Assembly: GCF_003115775.1 (NCBI RefSeq)
Contig: NZ_QEES01000002.1
Span: 1,240,001-1,304,000 of the forward strand
Direction of reading: 5' to 3'
Length of the DNA: 64,000 nt
Source: Cellulomonas sp. WB94
Lineage (GTDB): Bacteria > Actinomycetota > Actinomycetes > Actinomycetales > Cellulomonadaceae
How positions within the stretch are numbered: position 1 is the first letter of the stretch; every line of letters begins with the position of its first letter. The position numbers were made by a program, and so were the translations under genes. Positions 33,173 to 41,660 of the stretch are shown piece by piece. The notes beneath the pieces are model-generated. The model saw only the letters and a program-made list of their open reading frames with translations. It did not search any database and was not told where the DNA came from.

Positions 33173-33191
33173 ATAGGTTCATGTAACCTAT
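33173..33191. promoter_or_regulatory. Operator of the PadR-MFS operon
   Basis: ATAGGTTCATGTAACCTAT is a perfect 7-bp inverted repeat with a 5-base centre, upstream of PadR start 33158. On the minus strand it contains TAGGTT, a possible -10, so binding would block transcription. Confidence 0.65.
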
Positions 33192-33267
33192 CGGCGAATG
33201 GCAGCTCAGGGGCCACCGACCTGCGTCACGTCGTTCCACGATCGTCCCCGCAGCGCTAACGTCCGGT

Positions 33268-35481
33268 ATGCGCCGTTTCGGTTGCGTCCTCGCTGTCGCG
33301 GTCGTCGCTGGCGGCCTCGCCGTCTCGGCCTCGTCGGTGGCTCGGGCGGCCGACGTCGGCCCGAGCGCATGCGACGTCGCTGACGGGCTCGTGAGCGACG
33401 GCGAGCTGGCCCAGGCGCGATCGCTGTACGCGCTCCTGGATGCGACCTGCGCAGAGCGCGGCGTGGCCGCCATCGAGGAACGCGAGAAGACGGCCGCCCG
33501 CCTTGCTGCCGTGGGTCAGGCGCTGATGGACGAGACCCCGCCGCGGCCGGACGACGCTCGAGGTCCCATCAGCATCGCCCTCGCGCTCGACCCGCAGAAC
33601 ACGGTCGCCCAGGCGGTGGACGAGGCGCTGGATGCCGCGGCTGCGCCGTCCCTCTGCTCGGCGGCGGCGGCACGTCTCGCCGCGGGGGAGATCGACACCG
33701 CAGCAGCGCTCTACGCTGCCGCCGCGGGGGTCGAGTCGACGAAGGAGTGCGGCGAGCTCGGCACTGCCGAGGTCGCCAGGCTGCGGGCCGAGTCGCCACC
33801 CCAACGGTTGACTGCCGCCATCTCAGGGACCCTCCTCCCGTGGTTCGAGATCGGCGCCTTCACGGTCGCGGTCATCATGGTGCTCGGAGTTGTCGGCAGC
33901 ACGTTGATCCGCGATCCGCTGAAGCCGCGGAAGAAGTCGGTCGGACGCCTTCGAGCGGGGGCGCTGATCGCGTTCGGGGGTGCCGCAGTGGCTGCCGCAG
34001 CTCTTCTCGTCGGTGCACTGGGCCACGGGACTGACGTCGTCGTGCTCTCCAGTGAGGTCCGTCGCTGGGCTGCCGGCCACACCCAGGCGTCCGGAGCTGC
34101 ACTGGTACTCCTCTTGGGGACGGGGACGGCGCTCCTGGCATGGGCTGAGGCCGACAGGCGGCGACTCGCCTTCCAGCCGGCCACGGGTTCGAAGGACGCC
34201 GACCTCTCGGACCTGACGGCGCTCGTCGCAGCGGAGTTCTCGGCATTCGCAGGTGGCGCGCCCATGAGCATCGTCCGCCAGCCGGCGACGGAGCTCATCG
34301 AGTCGCCCGTGGCGACGGTCCTCAAGCTGTCGTCGAACACGGCAGTGACGGCCGCGATCACGATCTGGAAGATGCTCACCCCCGGGATCGACCTCACGGT
34401 GTCCACGCACGTGCACTGGCCCGCGAGCGGCCCGCCGATCGCCGTCGTCACGCTCACTCGGGGCAGGTCCGAGCTGGGGCGCCAGGTGATCAACGGGGGC
34501 GACTACGCGGACAAGGACCGCGCGACGTCGATGCGCGACCTCGCGACGGCGATCGCCGCCTGGGTCCTGATGCAGATCCGCCCGGCGATCGCCGACCCTG
34601 TTCGCCTCTACGGGGCCAAGCGCTGGGACAGCGTCGCGCGCACCGCGGTCGCGTCTCGGCGCCTCTACACCGACCCGACGGCACGACGACTCCTGGTGCA
34701 GGCCGTCGAGTCCAACCCCGAGAACATGCAGGCGCAATACGGCCTGGTCCGCACGCGGCTCGCGGGCAAGTCGATCACCGACAACGCCTACGTCGAGGGC
34801 TGGGGTTCGCTGCTCCAGATGCTGCCGCCGGACTACCTCGACCTCCCGCTGGGGTGGCGGGCGAGGTACGCCTACGCGGCGGCCCTCGGGAACCGTGCGC
34901 AGCAAGCGGTCCGCGAGGGGGCGGGTGACATGGCGGATCGAACTGGCGAGTCGATCGCCGCTCTCGACGAGCTCAAGGACCTCTTGGAGCCATGGGAGTC
35001 GGAGGAGGACGGGCCGGGCCGGGCCCTGGGGGCCGGCCAGTCCGTCAAGGACCGCCCTCTGGCCTTGACCCTGCTCAACCTGGTGCGAGAAGCCCGCGAG
35101 GCGATGTCTGTCTCGAACGCCATCGCCACCGGCGCTGATCCGCTCGCCGTCGCCGAACAGATCCGGTCTGTGCCCGCCGCCCCCGGCCCGACCCCTCAGT
35201 ACAACCGCGCGTGCGCGTACGGGGTCGCCTACGACTTCACCGTGACCGTCGACCGTCCGGAAGGTGACACGACCTGGCTCACCGAGGCCCTCTCCTGCCT
35301 TCAGTCGGCCTTCGAGGACCCGACGCTCAAGGGGTGGGCCAGGTCCGACCCGTGCCTGCACGGGGTGGTCGCCTCGCCGGAGTACCGCGACCTGTTCCCA
35401 CCTGAACCGGCGGACGCGGCGCCGACGCGTTCTCTCGGGAGCCTCCTGGTGGCCGTCCGCACCTGGTGGGGCCCTCGCTAG
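33268..35481 (+). CDS. Secretory membrane protein of unknown function
   Basis: The 737-residue protein starts at ATG 33268, five bases after a TAACGT box. It has a signal peptide (1-28, ending ARA-AD), then an extracytoplasmic helical part (~30-180, TPR-like repeats such as GELAQARSLYALLD and GEIDTAAALYAAAAG, with Cys residues). Three membrane helices follow at ~193-214, 231-252 and 274-292. The rest is a soluble ~440-residue domain: helical/strand mix (VRQPATELIE, HWPASGPPIAVVTLTRG, MRDLATAIAAWVLMQIRP), then ARRLLVQAVESNPENMQAQ and other repeat-like helices (QYNRACAYGVAYDF). I do not recognise a catalytic family. The gene is divergent from the PadR repressor and ends 4 bases into the glutathione peroxidase gene. 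Confidence 0.8.
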   Translation: MRRFGCVLAVAVVAGGLAVSASSVARAADVGPSACDVADGLVSDGELAQARSLYALLDATCAERGVAAIEEREKTAARLAAVGQALMDETPPRPDDARGPISIALALDPQNTVAQAVDEALDAAAAPSLCSAAAARLAAGEIDTAAALYAAAAGVESTKECGELGTAEVARLRAESPPQRLTAAISGTLLPWFEIGAFTVAVIMVLGVVGSTLIRDPLKPRKKSVGRLRAGALIAFGGAAVAAAALLVGALGHGTDVVVLSSEVRRWAAGHTQASGAALVLLLGTGTALLAWAEADRRRLAFQPATGSKDADLSDLTALVAAEFSAFAGGAPMSIVRQPATELIESPVATVLKLSSNTAVTAAITIWKMLTPGIDLTVSTHVHWPASGPPIAVVTLTRGRSELGRQVINGGDYADKDRATSMRDLATAIAAWVLMQIRPAIADPVRLYGAKRWDSVARTAVASRRLYTDPTARRLLVQAVESNPENMQAQYGLVRTRLAGKSITDNAYVEGWGSLLQMLPPDYLDLPLGWRARYAYAAALGNRAQQAVREGAGDMADRTGESIAALDELKDLLEPWESEEDGPGRALGAGQSVKDRPLALTLLNLVREAREAMSVSNAIATGADPLAVAEQIRSVPAAPGPTPQYNRACAYGVAYDFTVTVDRPEGDTTWLTEALSCLQSAFEDPTLKGWARSDPCLHGVVASPEYRDLFPPEPADAAPTRSLGSLLVAVRTWWGPR

Positions 35482-35960
35482 CCCGGGAGGTGGCTCTCGA
35501 TCACGTCGATGATCGCGGGGTCGTCGGGCAGCGTGCGCGGCCGGAACCGATGCACCTCGCCACCGGGGAGCACGACGAACTTCTCGAAGTTCCACGTGAC
35601 GCGGCCGGCCTTGCCCTCGCTGTCCTTCGTCTTCTTCAGCTCGGTGTACAGGGGGTGCTCGCCGCGGCCGTTGACCTTGACCCGGTCGAGGACCGGGAAG
35701 GTCACGCCGTACGTCGTCGAGCAGAACTCTGCGACCGCCTCGTTGGTGGACAGCTCCTGGAGGAACTGGTTGCTCGGGAAGCCCAGGACGGTGAAGCCCC
35801 GGTCGTTGTACTTCTCGTGCAGAACCTCCAGCGTGGCGTACTGCGGCGCCAGACCGCAGCGGGAGGCGACGTTGACGACGAGAACGACGTCGTCGCGGTG
35901 CTCGGCGAGGGACGTCGGCGAACCGTCCATCCGGAGGAAGGTGATGTCGTAGAGGCCCAT
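35478..35960 (-). CDS. Glutathione peroxidase family peroxidase
   Basis: The 160-residue thiol peroxidase contains VVNVASRCGLAPQYATLE with the peroxidatic Cys35, FPSNQFLQELSTNEAVAEFC with the Gln of the active site and a second Cys, and WNFEKFVV with the catalytic Trp and Asn. In bacteria lacking glutathione this family normally uses thioredoxin, reducing hydrogen and lipid peroxides in the cytosol. The stop overlaps the convergent gene by 4 bases. Length and motifs are complete. Confidence 0.92.
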   Translation of the reverse strand: MGLYDITFLRMDGSPTSLAEHRDDVVLVVNVASRCGLAPQYATLEVLHEKYNDRGFTVLGFPSNQFLQELSTNEAVAEFCSTTYGVTFPVLDRVKVNGRGEHPLYTELKKTKDSEGKAGRVTWNFEKFVVLPGGEVHRFRPRTLPDDPAIIDVIESHLPG

Positions 35961-36010
35961 TCAGCCCTCAACCCCGCGACAACGGTGCTCCATTCCCAGG
36001 CACCCGCTGC

Positions 36011-37635
36011 TCAGGCGGTCGCCTCCACGGCGGCACGCTCGATGGCGAGCCCGGCGACGTAGCGGTCGAGGAAGGTGGCGTACCCCGCGAGGTCCGCGGC
36101 GTCCGGCTCGACGACGTCGACGTCGGCGGTCGCGAAGACGTGGGTGCGCAGGAAGGTGCCGAGGTCCTGCTCAGCCGCCACGCGCAGGTAGGCCGCAAGA
36201 ACGGCCATGCCCCACGGCCCGCCCTCGCTCGCCGACGTCGAGACGGCAACCGGCGCCCGGACCGCGGCGGCCAGGAGCCGCTGGGCCACGCCTGCGGTCC
36301 GGAACATGCCGCCGTGGGCGAACAGGGCGTCCAGCTGGACGCCCTCCGCCTCGAGCACGCGCATGCCCAGGCTCAGGGTGGCGAACGCGGCGTAGACCTG
36401 GGTGCGCATGAAGTTCGCGAGCGTCAACCGGCTGTCCGGGGCGCGCACGACGAGCGGGCGCCCCTCGGCGAGGCCGGTGATCGGCTCCCCGACAGGTAGT
36501 TGTAGGCCAGCAGCCCGCCGCCGTCGGCCTCGCCGTCCAACGCCTCGCGCAGCAACGCGCCGAAGACGGCGTCCGGCGCGGCGGGGTGCCCGAGCGTGGT
36601 GGCGAACCGCCCGAAGAGGTCGGCCCAGGCGCCCAGCTCGCTCGCGCCGTTGTTGCAGTGCACCATCGCGACGAGGTCACCGGCCGGTGTCGTCACCAGG
36701 TCGAGCTCGTGGTGGACACGCTCGAGCGGGCGCTCGAGCACGACCATCGCGAAGATCGACGTCCCGACGCTGACGTTCCCGGTCCGCGGCGTGACCGCGT
36801 TCGTCGCGACCATGCCGGTGCCGGCATCGCCCTCGGGCGGGCACAGCGGGATCCCGGCCGACAGCGTGCCGGACGGGTCGAGCAGCGCGGCACCCTCCTC
36901 GGTCAGCCGGCCAGCCTCCTGCCCGGCGACGAGGACCTGCGGCAGCAGCTCCGCGAGGTGCAGGTCCGGGCGCCGCTCGGCCACCAGCCCGTCGAACTGC
37001 GCCAGCATCCGGGCGTCGTAGGTGCGCGTCGCTGGGTCGACCGGGAACATGCCCGACGCGTCACCGACTCCGAGCACGTGACGCCCGGTCAGACGGCGGT
37101 GGACGTAGCCGGCGAGCGTGGTGAACGAAGCGAGCTCGGGAACGTGCAGCTCGTCGTCGAGGACCGCCTGGTAGAGGTGGGCGATCGACCAGCGCAGCGG
37201 GATGTTGTGCCCGAAGAGGTCCGAGAGCTCGGCCGCGGCGCGCTCCGTGGTCGTGTTGCGCCAGGTCCGGAACGGGACGAGCAGCTCGCCGTCGCGATCG
37301 AACGCCAGGTAGCCGTGCATCATCGCCGAGACGCCGAGGGCGCCGAAGGTCGTCGGGCGCACGCCGTACCGCTGCTCGGTGTCGGCGAGGAGCGAGGCGA
37401 CGCACTCCTGCAGGCCCGTCCACACCGACTCGAGCGAGTACGTCCACATCCGGTCGACGAACTGGTTCTCCCAGTCGTGGCTGCCGCTCGCGAGGGCCGC
37501 ACCGTCGGGGCCGACGAGGCTGGCCTTGATCCGGGTGGACCCCAGCTCGATGCCCAGGGCGGTTCGACCCTCGATGATGGCCGCGCGCACGTCGTTGCCC
37601 GCCTGGGGCTCGGTGACCGTCGGGACTACCGACAT
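36011..37635 (-). pseudogene. FGGY-family carbohydrate kinase interrupted by a -1 frameshift
   Basis: The frame from ATG 37635 gives a kinase N-terminus ([77 protein letters not shown]) and is normal up to YNYLSG. It then shifts into a short false tail ending at 36424. The true C-terminus ([53 protein letters not shown]) continues in the next frame to 36011. Restoring one base at the C4 run 36487-36490 (GGGG on the coding strand) rejoins the two into ~540 residues, the family's usual length. The intact enzyme would phosphorylate a pentulose or similar sugar. It could be a real pseudogene or a homopolymer sequencing error. Confidence 0.82.
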
Positions 37636-37844
37636 GTTGATCTCCTACGGATCGACTCAGACAGACAACCGGTCCAGGCTAGCCGCGAACGTCACGGTGG
37701 TGGCGCGGGCGGAGGCCGCGGGCAGCTCTGCTGCCGTTGAGTCGTGATTGTGCCATCGGGCATGGTCGGAGCCGACCAGGCTCCCCGCCCCAACGCGAAG
37801 GCCCCCGACCAGCGTCTCCGCCGATCGGGGGCCTCACTTCACTG
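37636..37844. other. Region between the FGGY kinase and tRNA-Arg
   Basis: No gene is visible. It holds the kinase 5' region (minus strand) and the tRNA-Arg terminator hairpin. Confidence 0.6.
37800..37833 (-). terminator. Terminator of tRNA-Arg
   Basis: A 9-bp stem (ggcccccga with tcgggggcc) and 16-base loop starts 12 bases after the tRNA-Arg 3' end on the minus strand, followed by TT. Confidence 0.65.
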
Positions 37845-37917
37845 TGCGCCCGAAGGGACTCGAACCCCCAACCTTCTGATCCGTAGTCAGATGCTCTATC
37901 CATTGAGCTACGGGCGC
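37845..37917 (-). tRNA. tRNA-Arg (ACG)
   Basis: 73 nt. The acceptor stem GCGCCCG pairs with CGGGCGC, with discriminator A. The D arm has agctcaatggatagagc. The anticodon stem TCTGA/TCAGA encloses CTACGGA with anticodon ACG. The T arm is GGGGGTTCGAGTCCC. CCA is not encoded. Confidence 0.95.
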
Positions 37918-37984
37918 ATGGCCCAAGGGCCGGGGATGACGATACCGTCCCGCGGCCCTGTGCCCAAACCGACGGCGAAACGCA

Positions 37985-38016
37985 CTCGGCCCCGGTCGGT
38001 GAGGACCGGGGCCGAG
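37985..38016 (-). terminator. Terminator of tRNA-Ser(GCT)
   Basis: A perfect 13-bp stem (ctcggccccggtc with gaccggggccgag) and 6-base loop starts six bases after the tRNA-Ser 3' end on the minus strand, followed downstream by TTT. Confidence 0.8.
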
Positions 38017-38021
38017 AAGAG

Positions 38022-38110
38022 CGGAGACGGTGGGATTTGAACCCACGGAAGGGTTACCCCTTCACGACCTTAGCAGGGTCGCGCACTAGACCGGGCTATG
38101 CGACGTCTCC
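38022..38110 (-). tRNA. tRNA-Ser (GCT)
   Basis: 89 nt, class II with long variable arm. The acceptor GGAGACG pairs with CGTCTCC, discriminator G. The anticodon loop CTGCTAA gives GCT. The variable arm is GAAGGGGTAACCCTTC. The T arm is GTGGGTTCAAATCCCAC. CCA is not encoded. Confidence 0.95.
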
Positions 38111-38172
38111 AAGCCAGCACAGGCTACCGGGCCGACAGCCCTGGACCAAAGCCGGGTCCCCGGGGCCGCCCG

Positions 38173-39453
38173 CTACCGCTCGAAGGCCCAGGCCTGGTCG
38201 GTCAGCATGCGCGCCACAGCGAGCCCGATGGAGATCGCGACGACGACGAGGCCTGCCTGGACGCCGTACGCGAGCGCCTGGGTGGTGTCCCCGTTGACCA
38301 GGTAGAACACCGCCCGGTAGGCGGTCACACCGGGCACCATGATGACGACGGCGGGCACCGAGATGGTGATCCGCGGCACGCGCATCTTGGGTGCCACCCA
38401 CGCCGCCATGAGCCCGACGAGCAGGCACGCACCCGCGGCCGCCGCCTGCGTGACGACGCCGACGTCGACCAGCAGGAGCCGCACCACGTTCGCGACCATC
38501 CCCACGCCCGCCGCGGCCAGCGCCATCGGCCACGGGCTGTTGAACATGAGCGCGAACCCCAGCACCCCGACGAAGCTCGCCACGAACCGCAGGAGCAGCA
38601 GGACCCCGGCCGACACCGCCATCCGCTTCCCGGGCTCGGGCGACAGGCCCACGATGGCCGAGACGCCCCAGACGGCGAGGGCCGCGGAGGTCAGCAGCAT
38701 CAACGCGTGCGTGAGCCGCGCGACGCCAGCGGAGAAGTCGAGCTTCGCGAGGTCGAGCGCACCGGTGACGAGCGCGAACCCGGGGATGAGGAAGAGGACC
38801 GCCGAGACGTACCCGGCCTGGTGCAGCGCGTTCGTCGCGCCGAGCCAGTGCAGCCCCTGGACCAGGGTCAGGTAGCCCATGCAGGCGACCGCGGCCGCGA
38901 GCATCGTCACGCCGAACTGGTTGTAGCCGCGGTGCAGCATCGCGCGGCGCAGCAGCTGGCCGAGGCCCGCGCCAACGAACACGCAGGCCATCTCGATCGG
39001 CCCACCGTTGTTGAGGAACGAGAACCCCACGCAGGCGATCGACGACCACAGCGCGTTGCGGACCGGCCCGTACAGGGGCGGCGTCACGGTGATCCGGTCG
39101 AGCTCCTCGGTGACCTCGTCCGTGGTCACGGGGCGCGCGTTGACGACGGCCCGGCGCTCGAGCGCGGACGCGAGCACCTCGAGCTTGGCGAGCCGGTCGG
39201 CGTTGATGCCGATCGAGCGGACCTCGGCGACCTCGGTGCGGAAGCTGTTGCCGCGGTGGGACGTCGTCGTGATCTCGGTGAGCGTCACGTGCGCCTCGTG
39301 GCGCTCGACGCCCATCGCGCGAGCGACCCGCGCCATCGACGCCTTGACCCGGTAGCTGCCGGTTCCGGCGGACAGGCTCAGACGTCCGACGCGCAGGGCG
39401 ACGCCGGACTGTCGGATGAGCTCGAGCTCGTCGTCGGGGGGTTGCGTAGGCAC
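38173..39453 (-). CDS. ThrE-like threonine/serine exporter (DUF1212/DUF3815 fusion)
   Basis: The 426-residue membrane protein starts at GTG 39453. The soluble N-terminal part (~10-115) has the ThrE pattern: GVALRVGRLSLSAGTGSYRV (S-x-G-x-x-x-x-R/V) and ITTTSHRGNSFRTEVAEVRS. About ten membrane helices follow in two halves, with PGFALVTGALDLAKLDFSAG in the first and MVPGVTAYRAVFYLVNGD in the second; the P-G repeat is conserved in the family. Corynebacterium ThrE exports L-threonine and L-serine using the proton gradient. It lies between two tRNA-Ser genes, which may be chance. Confidence 0.88.
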   Translation of the reverse strand: MPTQPPDDELELIRQSGVALRVGRLSLSAGTGSYRVKASMARVARAMGVERHEAHVTLTEITTTSHRGNSFRTEVAEVRSIGINADRLAKLEVLASALERRAVVNARPVTTDEVTEELDRITVTPPLYGPVRNALWSSIACVGFSFLNNGGPIEMACVFVGAGLGQLLRRAMLHRGYNQFGVTMLAAAVACMGYLTLVQGLHWLGATNALHQAGYVSAVLFLIPGFALVTGALDLAKLDFSAGVARLTHALMLLTSAALAVWGVSAIVGLSPEPGKRMAVSAGVLLLLRFVASFVGVLGFALMFNSPWPMALAAAGVGMVANVVRLLLVDVGVVTQAAAAGACLLVGLMAAWVAPKMRVPRITISVPAVVIMVPGVTAYRAVFYLVNGDTTQALAYGVQAGLVVVAISIGLAVARMLTDQAWAFER

Positions 39454-39516
39454 CGGACCATCATGGCGGTGCTCGGGCCGACGGACCAGGACGTCCGGCC
39501 CGAGCGACCCGTGTGG

Positions 39517-39608
39517 CGGAGGGCGTGGGATTCGAACCCACGAGGACGGGGTTGTCCCGCCCCAACGGTTTTCAAGACCGTCGCTTTCGGCCGCTCAGCC
39601 AGCCCTCC
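39517..39608 (-). tRNA. tRNA-Ser (TGA)
   Basis: 92 nt, class II. The acceptor GGAGGGC pairs with GCCCTCC, discriminator G. The anticodon stem ACGGT/ACCGT encloses CTTGAAA with anticodon TGA. The variable arm is GGGGCGGGACAACCCCGTCC-like. The T arm is GTGGGTTCGAATCCCAC. Confidence 0.95.
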
Positions 39609-39647
39609 AGTGCGCCGCCATTCTGGCATGCCGCCGTCGGGCAACGG

Positions 39648-40061
39648 CTACGAACGGTCCCACCAACCCTCGGGCCGTCCCGGAGTCACGACCTCGAGAC
39701 CGTGGAGCGCGGCGACCGCGGCGAGCCGCGCGTCGTACGTCGCCACGGTTGCCACGTCCGGGTGCGCGACGGCGATGCCCAGGTGCAGCGCCCCGAACGG
39801 CGACAGCACCGACGTGACACGGGTGGCCCACTCGAGGGACTGGTCCGAGAACCGCACGATCTCCAGCCGCTCGGCGACGTCGTGCGCGGCTGCACGCAGC
39901 CGGGGACCGCCCCTGTCGGCCACGCGCCGGAGCTCCGTGAGCGCGAGCGGGCTCGTCAGGAGGGACGGTTCCCGCGTCGCCACCCAGGACCGCCAGGCGG
40001 CCGCCTCGTCGGTGTCGAGCAGGTACCGGCACAGCGCCGACCCGTCGACGTAGATCCGCAC
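39648..40061 (-). CDS. PIN-domain protein (VapC-like), no antitoxin beside it
   Basis: The 137-residue protein starts at GTG 40061, seven bases after TAGGTT (leaderless type). PIN residues are visible: RIYVDGSALCRYLL with the first Asp, a central TSPLALTELRR with Glu, and FGALHLGIAVAH then VATYDARLAAVA with the later acidic residue. PIN ribonucleases cut RNA and usually pair with a small antitoxin gene just upstream. Here the upstream 120 bases hold only a hairpin, and no antitoxin-size frame is evident. It may be an orphan toxin or a housekeeping PIN enzyme. Confidence 0.78.
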   Translation of the reverse strand: MRIYVDGSALCRYLLDTDEAAAWRSWVATREPSLLTSPLALTELRRVADRGGPRLRAAAHDVAERLEIVRFSDQSLEWATRVTSVLSPFGALHLGIAVAHPDVATVATYDARLAAVAALHGLEVVTPGRPEGWWDRS

Positions 40062-40074
40062 GAGCACCAACCTA
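40062..40074 (-). promoter_or_regulatory. Leaderless -10 box for the PIN gene
   Basis: TAGGTT on the minus strand (40074-40069) lies seven bases before GTG 40061 and decides between that codon and GTG 40067. Confidence 0.5.
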
Positions 40075-40136
40075 TCGGCGGGCACGGCCCGCTCGGATCC
40101 GTCCGGCCGCCGCGTCACATCACGTGCCGGACGCAC

Positions 40137-40171
40137 GTCCGGCCGGCACCCCACGGGGCTGCCGGCCGGAC
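40137..40171 (-). terminator. Terminator of the conservon operon
   Basis: A perfect 12-bp stem (gtccggccggca with tgccggccggac) starts 13 bases after the GTPase stop on the minus strand. Confidence 0.8.
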
Positions 40172-40184
40172 CGTGCCACTTGTC

Positions 40185-40799
40185 TCAGGAACCGCTGCGC
40201 AGCCGCTCCATCGCGAGCTGCACGAGCGCGATGAGCGCCTGCTTGGTGGCCGCGCGGGAACGCGCGTCCGTGTAGAGCACCGGGACGTGAGGCGGGATCG
40301 CGAGTGCCTCACGCACGTCGTTCAGCTGGTGCTTCGCGACGCCGTCGAAGCAGTTGACGCCGACGACGAACGGGATGCCACGGCTCTCGAAGTAGTCGAC
40401 CGCGGGGAAGCACTGGTCGAGGCGGTCGGTGTCCACGAGGACGACCGCGCCGATGGCGCCGCGCACCAGGTCGTCCCACATGAACAGGAACCGGTCCTGG
40501 CCAGGCGTGCCGAACAGGTAGAGCCACAGGTGACCCGGCAGTGCGATGCGACCGAAGTCCATCGCGACCGTCGTGGTCGTCTTGCGGTCGGAGACGCCAC
40601 CGGCGTCGTCGACGCCGACGGAGTGCTCGGTCATCGACGCCTCGGTGTTCAGCGGCTCGATGTCCGAGATGGACCCGATGAAGGTCGTCTTGCCGACGGC
40701 GAAGCCACCGGCAACGACGATCTTGACGACTGTGGGGGCAACGCTTCCGGGAATCCCCGCCGGAGCGGCGACGGCAGCGTCAGAGGGCGGAAATGCCAT
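40185..40799 (-). CDS. Small GTPase of a conservon (CvnD-like)
   Basis: ATG 40799 is used (GGAG ten bases upstream); GTG 40808 would touch that ribosome site. The 204-residue Ras-like GTPase has the P-loop VVAGGFAVGKTTFIGS, switch I region with TTTTVAMDFGRI, LFGTPGQDRFLFMWDDLVRG as G3 with the aberrant TPGQ form typical of Cvn and MglA relatives, and VNCFDG in place of NKxD. It overlaps the DUF742 gene by 20 bases. In Streptomyces conservons the D protein cycles GTP next to the membrane sensor. The partner proteins are all present upstream. Confidence 0.9.
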   Translation of the reverse strand: MAFPPSDAAVAAPAGIPGSVAPTVVKIVVAGGFAVGKTTFIGSISDIEPLNTEASMTEHSVGVDDAGGVSDRKTTTTVAMDFGRIALPGHLWLYLFGTPGQDRFLFMWDDLVRGAIGAVVLVDTDRLDQCFPAVDYFESRGIPFVVGVNCFDGVAKHQLNDVREALAIPPHVPVLYTDARSRAATKQALIALVQLAMERLRSGS

Positions 40800-41157
40800 T
40801 GAGAACACTCTCCAGCACGCTCAGGGACAGGGCGGGGGACTGGCCGGTGTTGACTTCCACCGGCTGTGACGTGTGAACACGGATGAACTTGGCATCGGAG
40901 AGGTCGGCCACCAGGATCCGCACGACGCCCAAGGGCATGTGCAGAAGGGCGGACAGCTCGGCGATGGAGATGTAGTCGTAGCTGGCGTGCTGCAGGATCG
41001 CACGCTTCTCGGGGGTCAGCCCGCGACTCGCAGCCGCGCCGGGGAGCAGCTCGACAAGCGCCTCGAGCGGAAGGTCGGACCGTGCCGACCGCACGCGCCC
41101 GCCGGTCACGGCGTAGGGCCGGACCGTTCGGGCCTCGTACTCGATGTGATCGCTCAT
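40780..41157 (-). CDS. DUF742 protein of a conservon (CvnC-like)
   Basis: The 125-residue protein has the DUF742 pattern: RTVRPYAVTGGRV, LPLEALVELLP, then a winged-helix-like SYDYISIAELSALLHMPLGV, VRILVADLSDAKFIRVH. The R-P-Y-x-x-T-G-G-R motif is diagnostic. It is translated between the roadblock and GTPase genes, with 7 bases before it and a 20-base overlap after it. Its biochemical role is not well defined; it may link the sensor to DNA or to the GTPase. Confidence 0.9.
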   Translation of the reverse strand: MSDHIEYEARTVRPYAVTGGRVRSARSDLPLEALVELLPGAAASRGLTPEKRAILQHASYDYISIAELSALLHMPLGVVRILVADLSDAKFIRVHTSQPVEVNTGQSPALSLSVLESVLNGISAL

Positions 41158-41164
41158 GGCCGCC

Positions 41165-41614
41165 TCAGCCCACCGTGGTCCGAGTGGCGCCGTCGGTCGG
41201 GAGCTGGCCGCGCATCTCACTGATGAGCTGCGGGGTCAGGGTCGCCTCGGTGCGAGAGACCAGCATGGCCATCTCGTAGCCGATGAGGCCGACGTCGCAG
41301 CTGGCCTCAGCCACGACCGAGAGGACCGAGCCGTTCGAGACGCTCATCAGGAAGAGGAAGAGTTGGTCCATCTCGATGATCGCCTGTCGCACCTCCCCCG
41401 CACGGAGCTGGCGCGAGGCACCGCGGGTCAACGCCGACATGCCGGAGACGATGGCTGCGAGCTGGTCGCCGCTGGTGCGGTCGAGCTTCTCTGACATCGC
41501 CATGAGAAGACCGTCCGCGGACACGACCAGCGTGTGCCGGGTCCCGGGCACGGTCCGGACGAAGTTGTCCAGGAGCCAGCCGAAGTTGGCTGCCTCTGTG
41601 CTGAGAGCTGTCAC
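41165..41614 (-). CDS. Roadblock/LC7 protein of a conservon (CvnB-like)
   Basis: The 149-residue protein starts at GTG 41614 with GGAGGAA upstream. The roadblock fold is visible: WLLDNFVRTVPGTRHTLVVS, ADGLLMAMSEKL, QLAAIVSGMSALTRGASRQL, FLFLMSVSNGSVLSVVAEAS, DVGLIGYEMAMLVSR. In MglB-like and Cvn systems it acts on the GTPase. It is the second gene of the operon after the sensor kinase (46-base gap). Confidence 0.9.
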   Translation of the reverse strand: MTALSTEAANFGWLLDNFVRTVPGTRHTLVVSADGLLMAMSEKLDRTSGDQLAAIVSGMSALTRGASRQLRAGEVRQAIIEMDQLFLFLMSVSNGSVLSVVAEASCDVGLIGYEMAMLVSRTEATLTPQLISEMRGQLPTDGATRTTVG

Positions 41615-41660
41615 ACTTCCTCCTTGCGGTGGCAGCCGGAGTTGACTGCGGTCAATGTCG

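Noticed and set aside
38022-39608. Genomic-island attachment at the tRNA-Ser genes
   Set aside because: No integrase, no repeat of the tRNA 3' end and no composition change are seen nearby.
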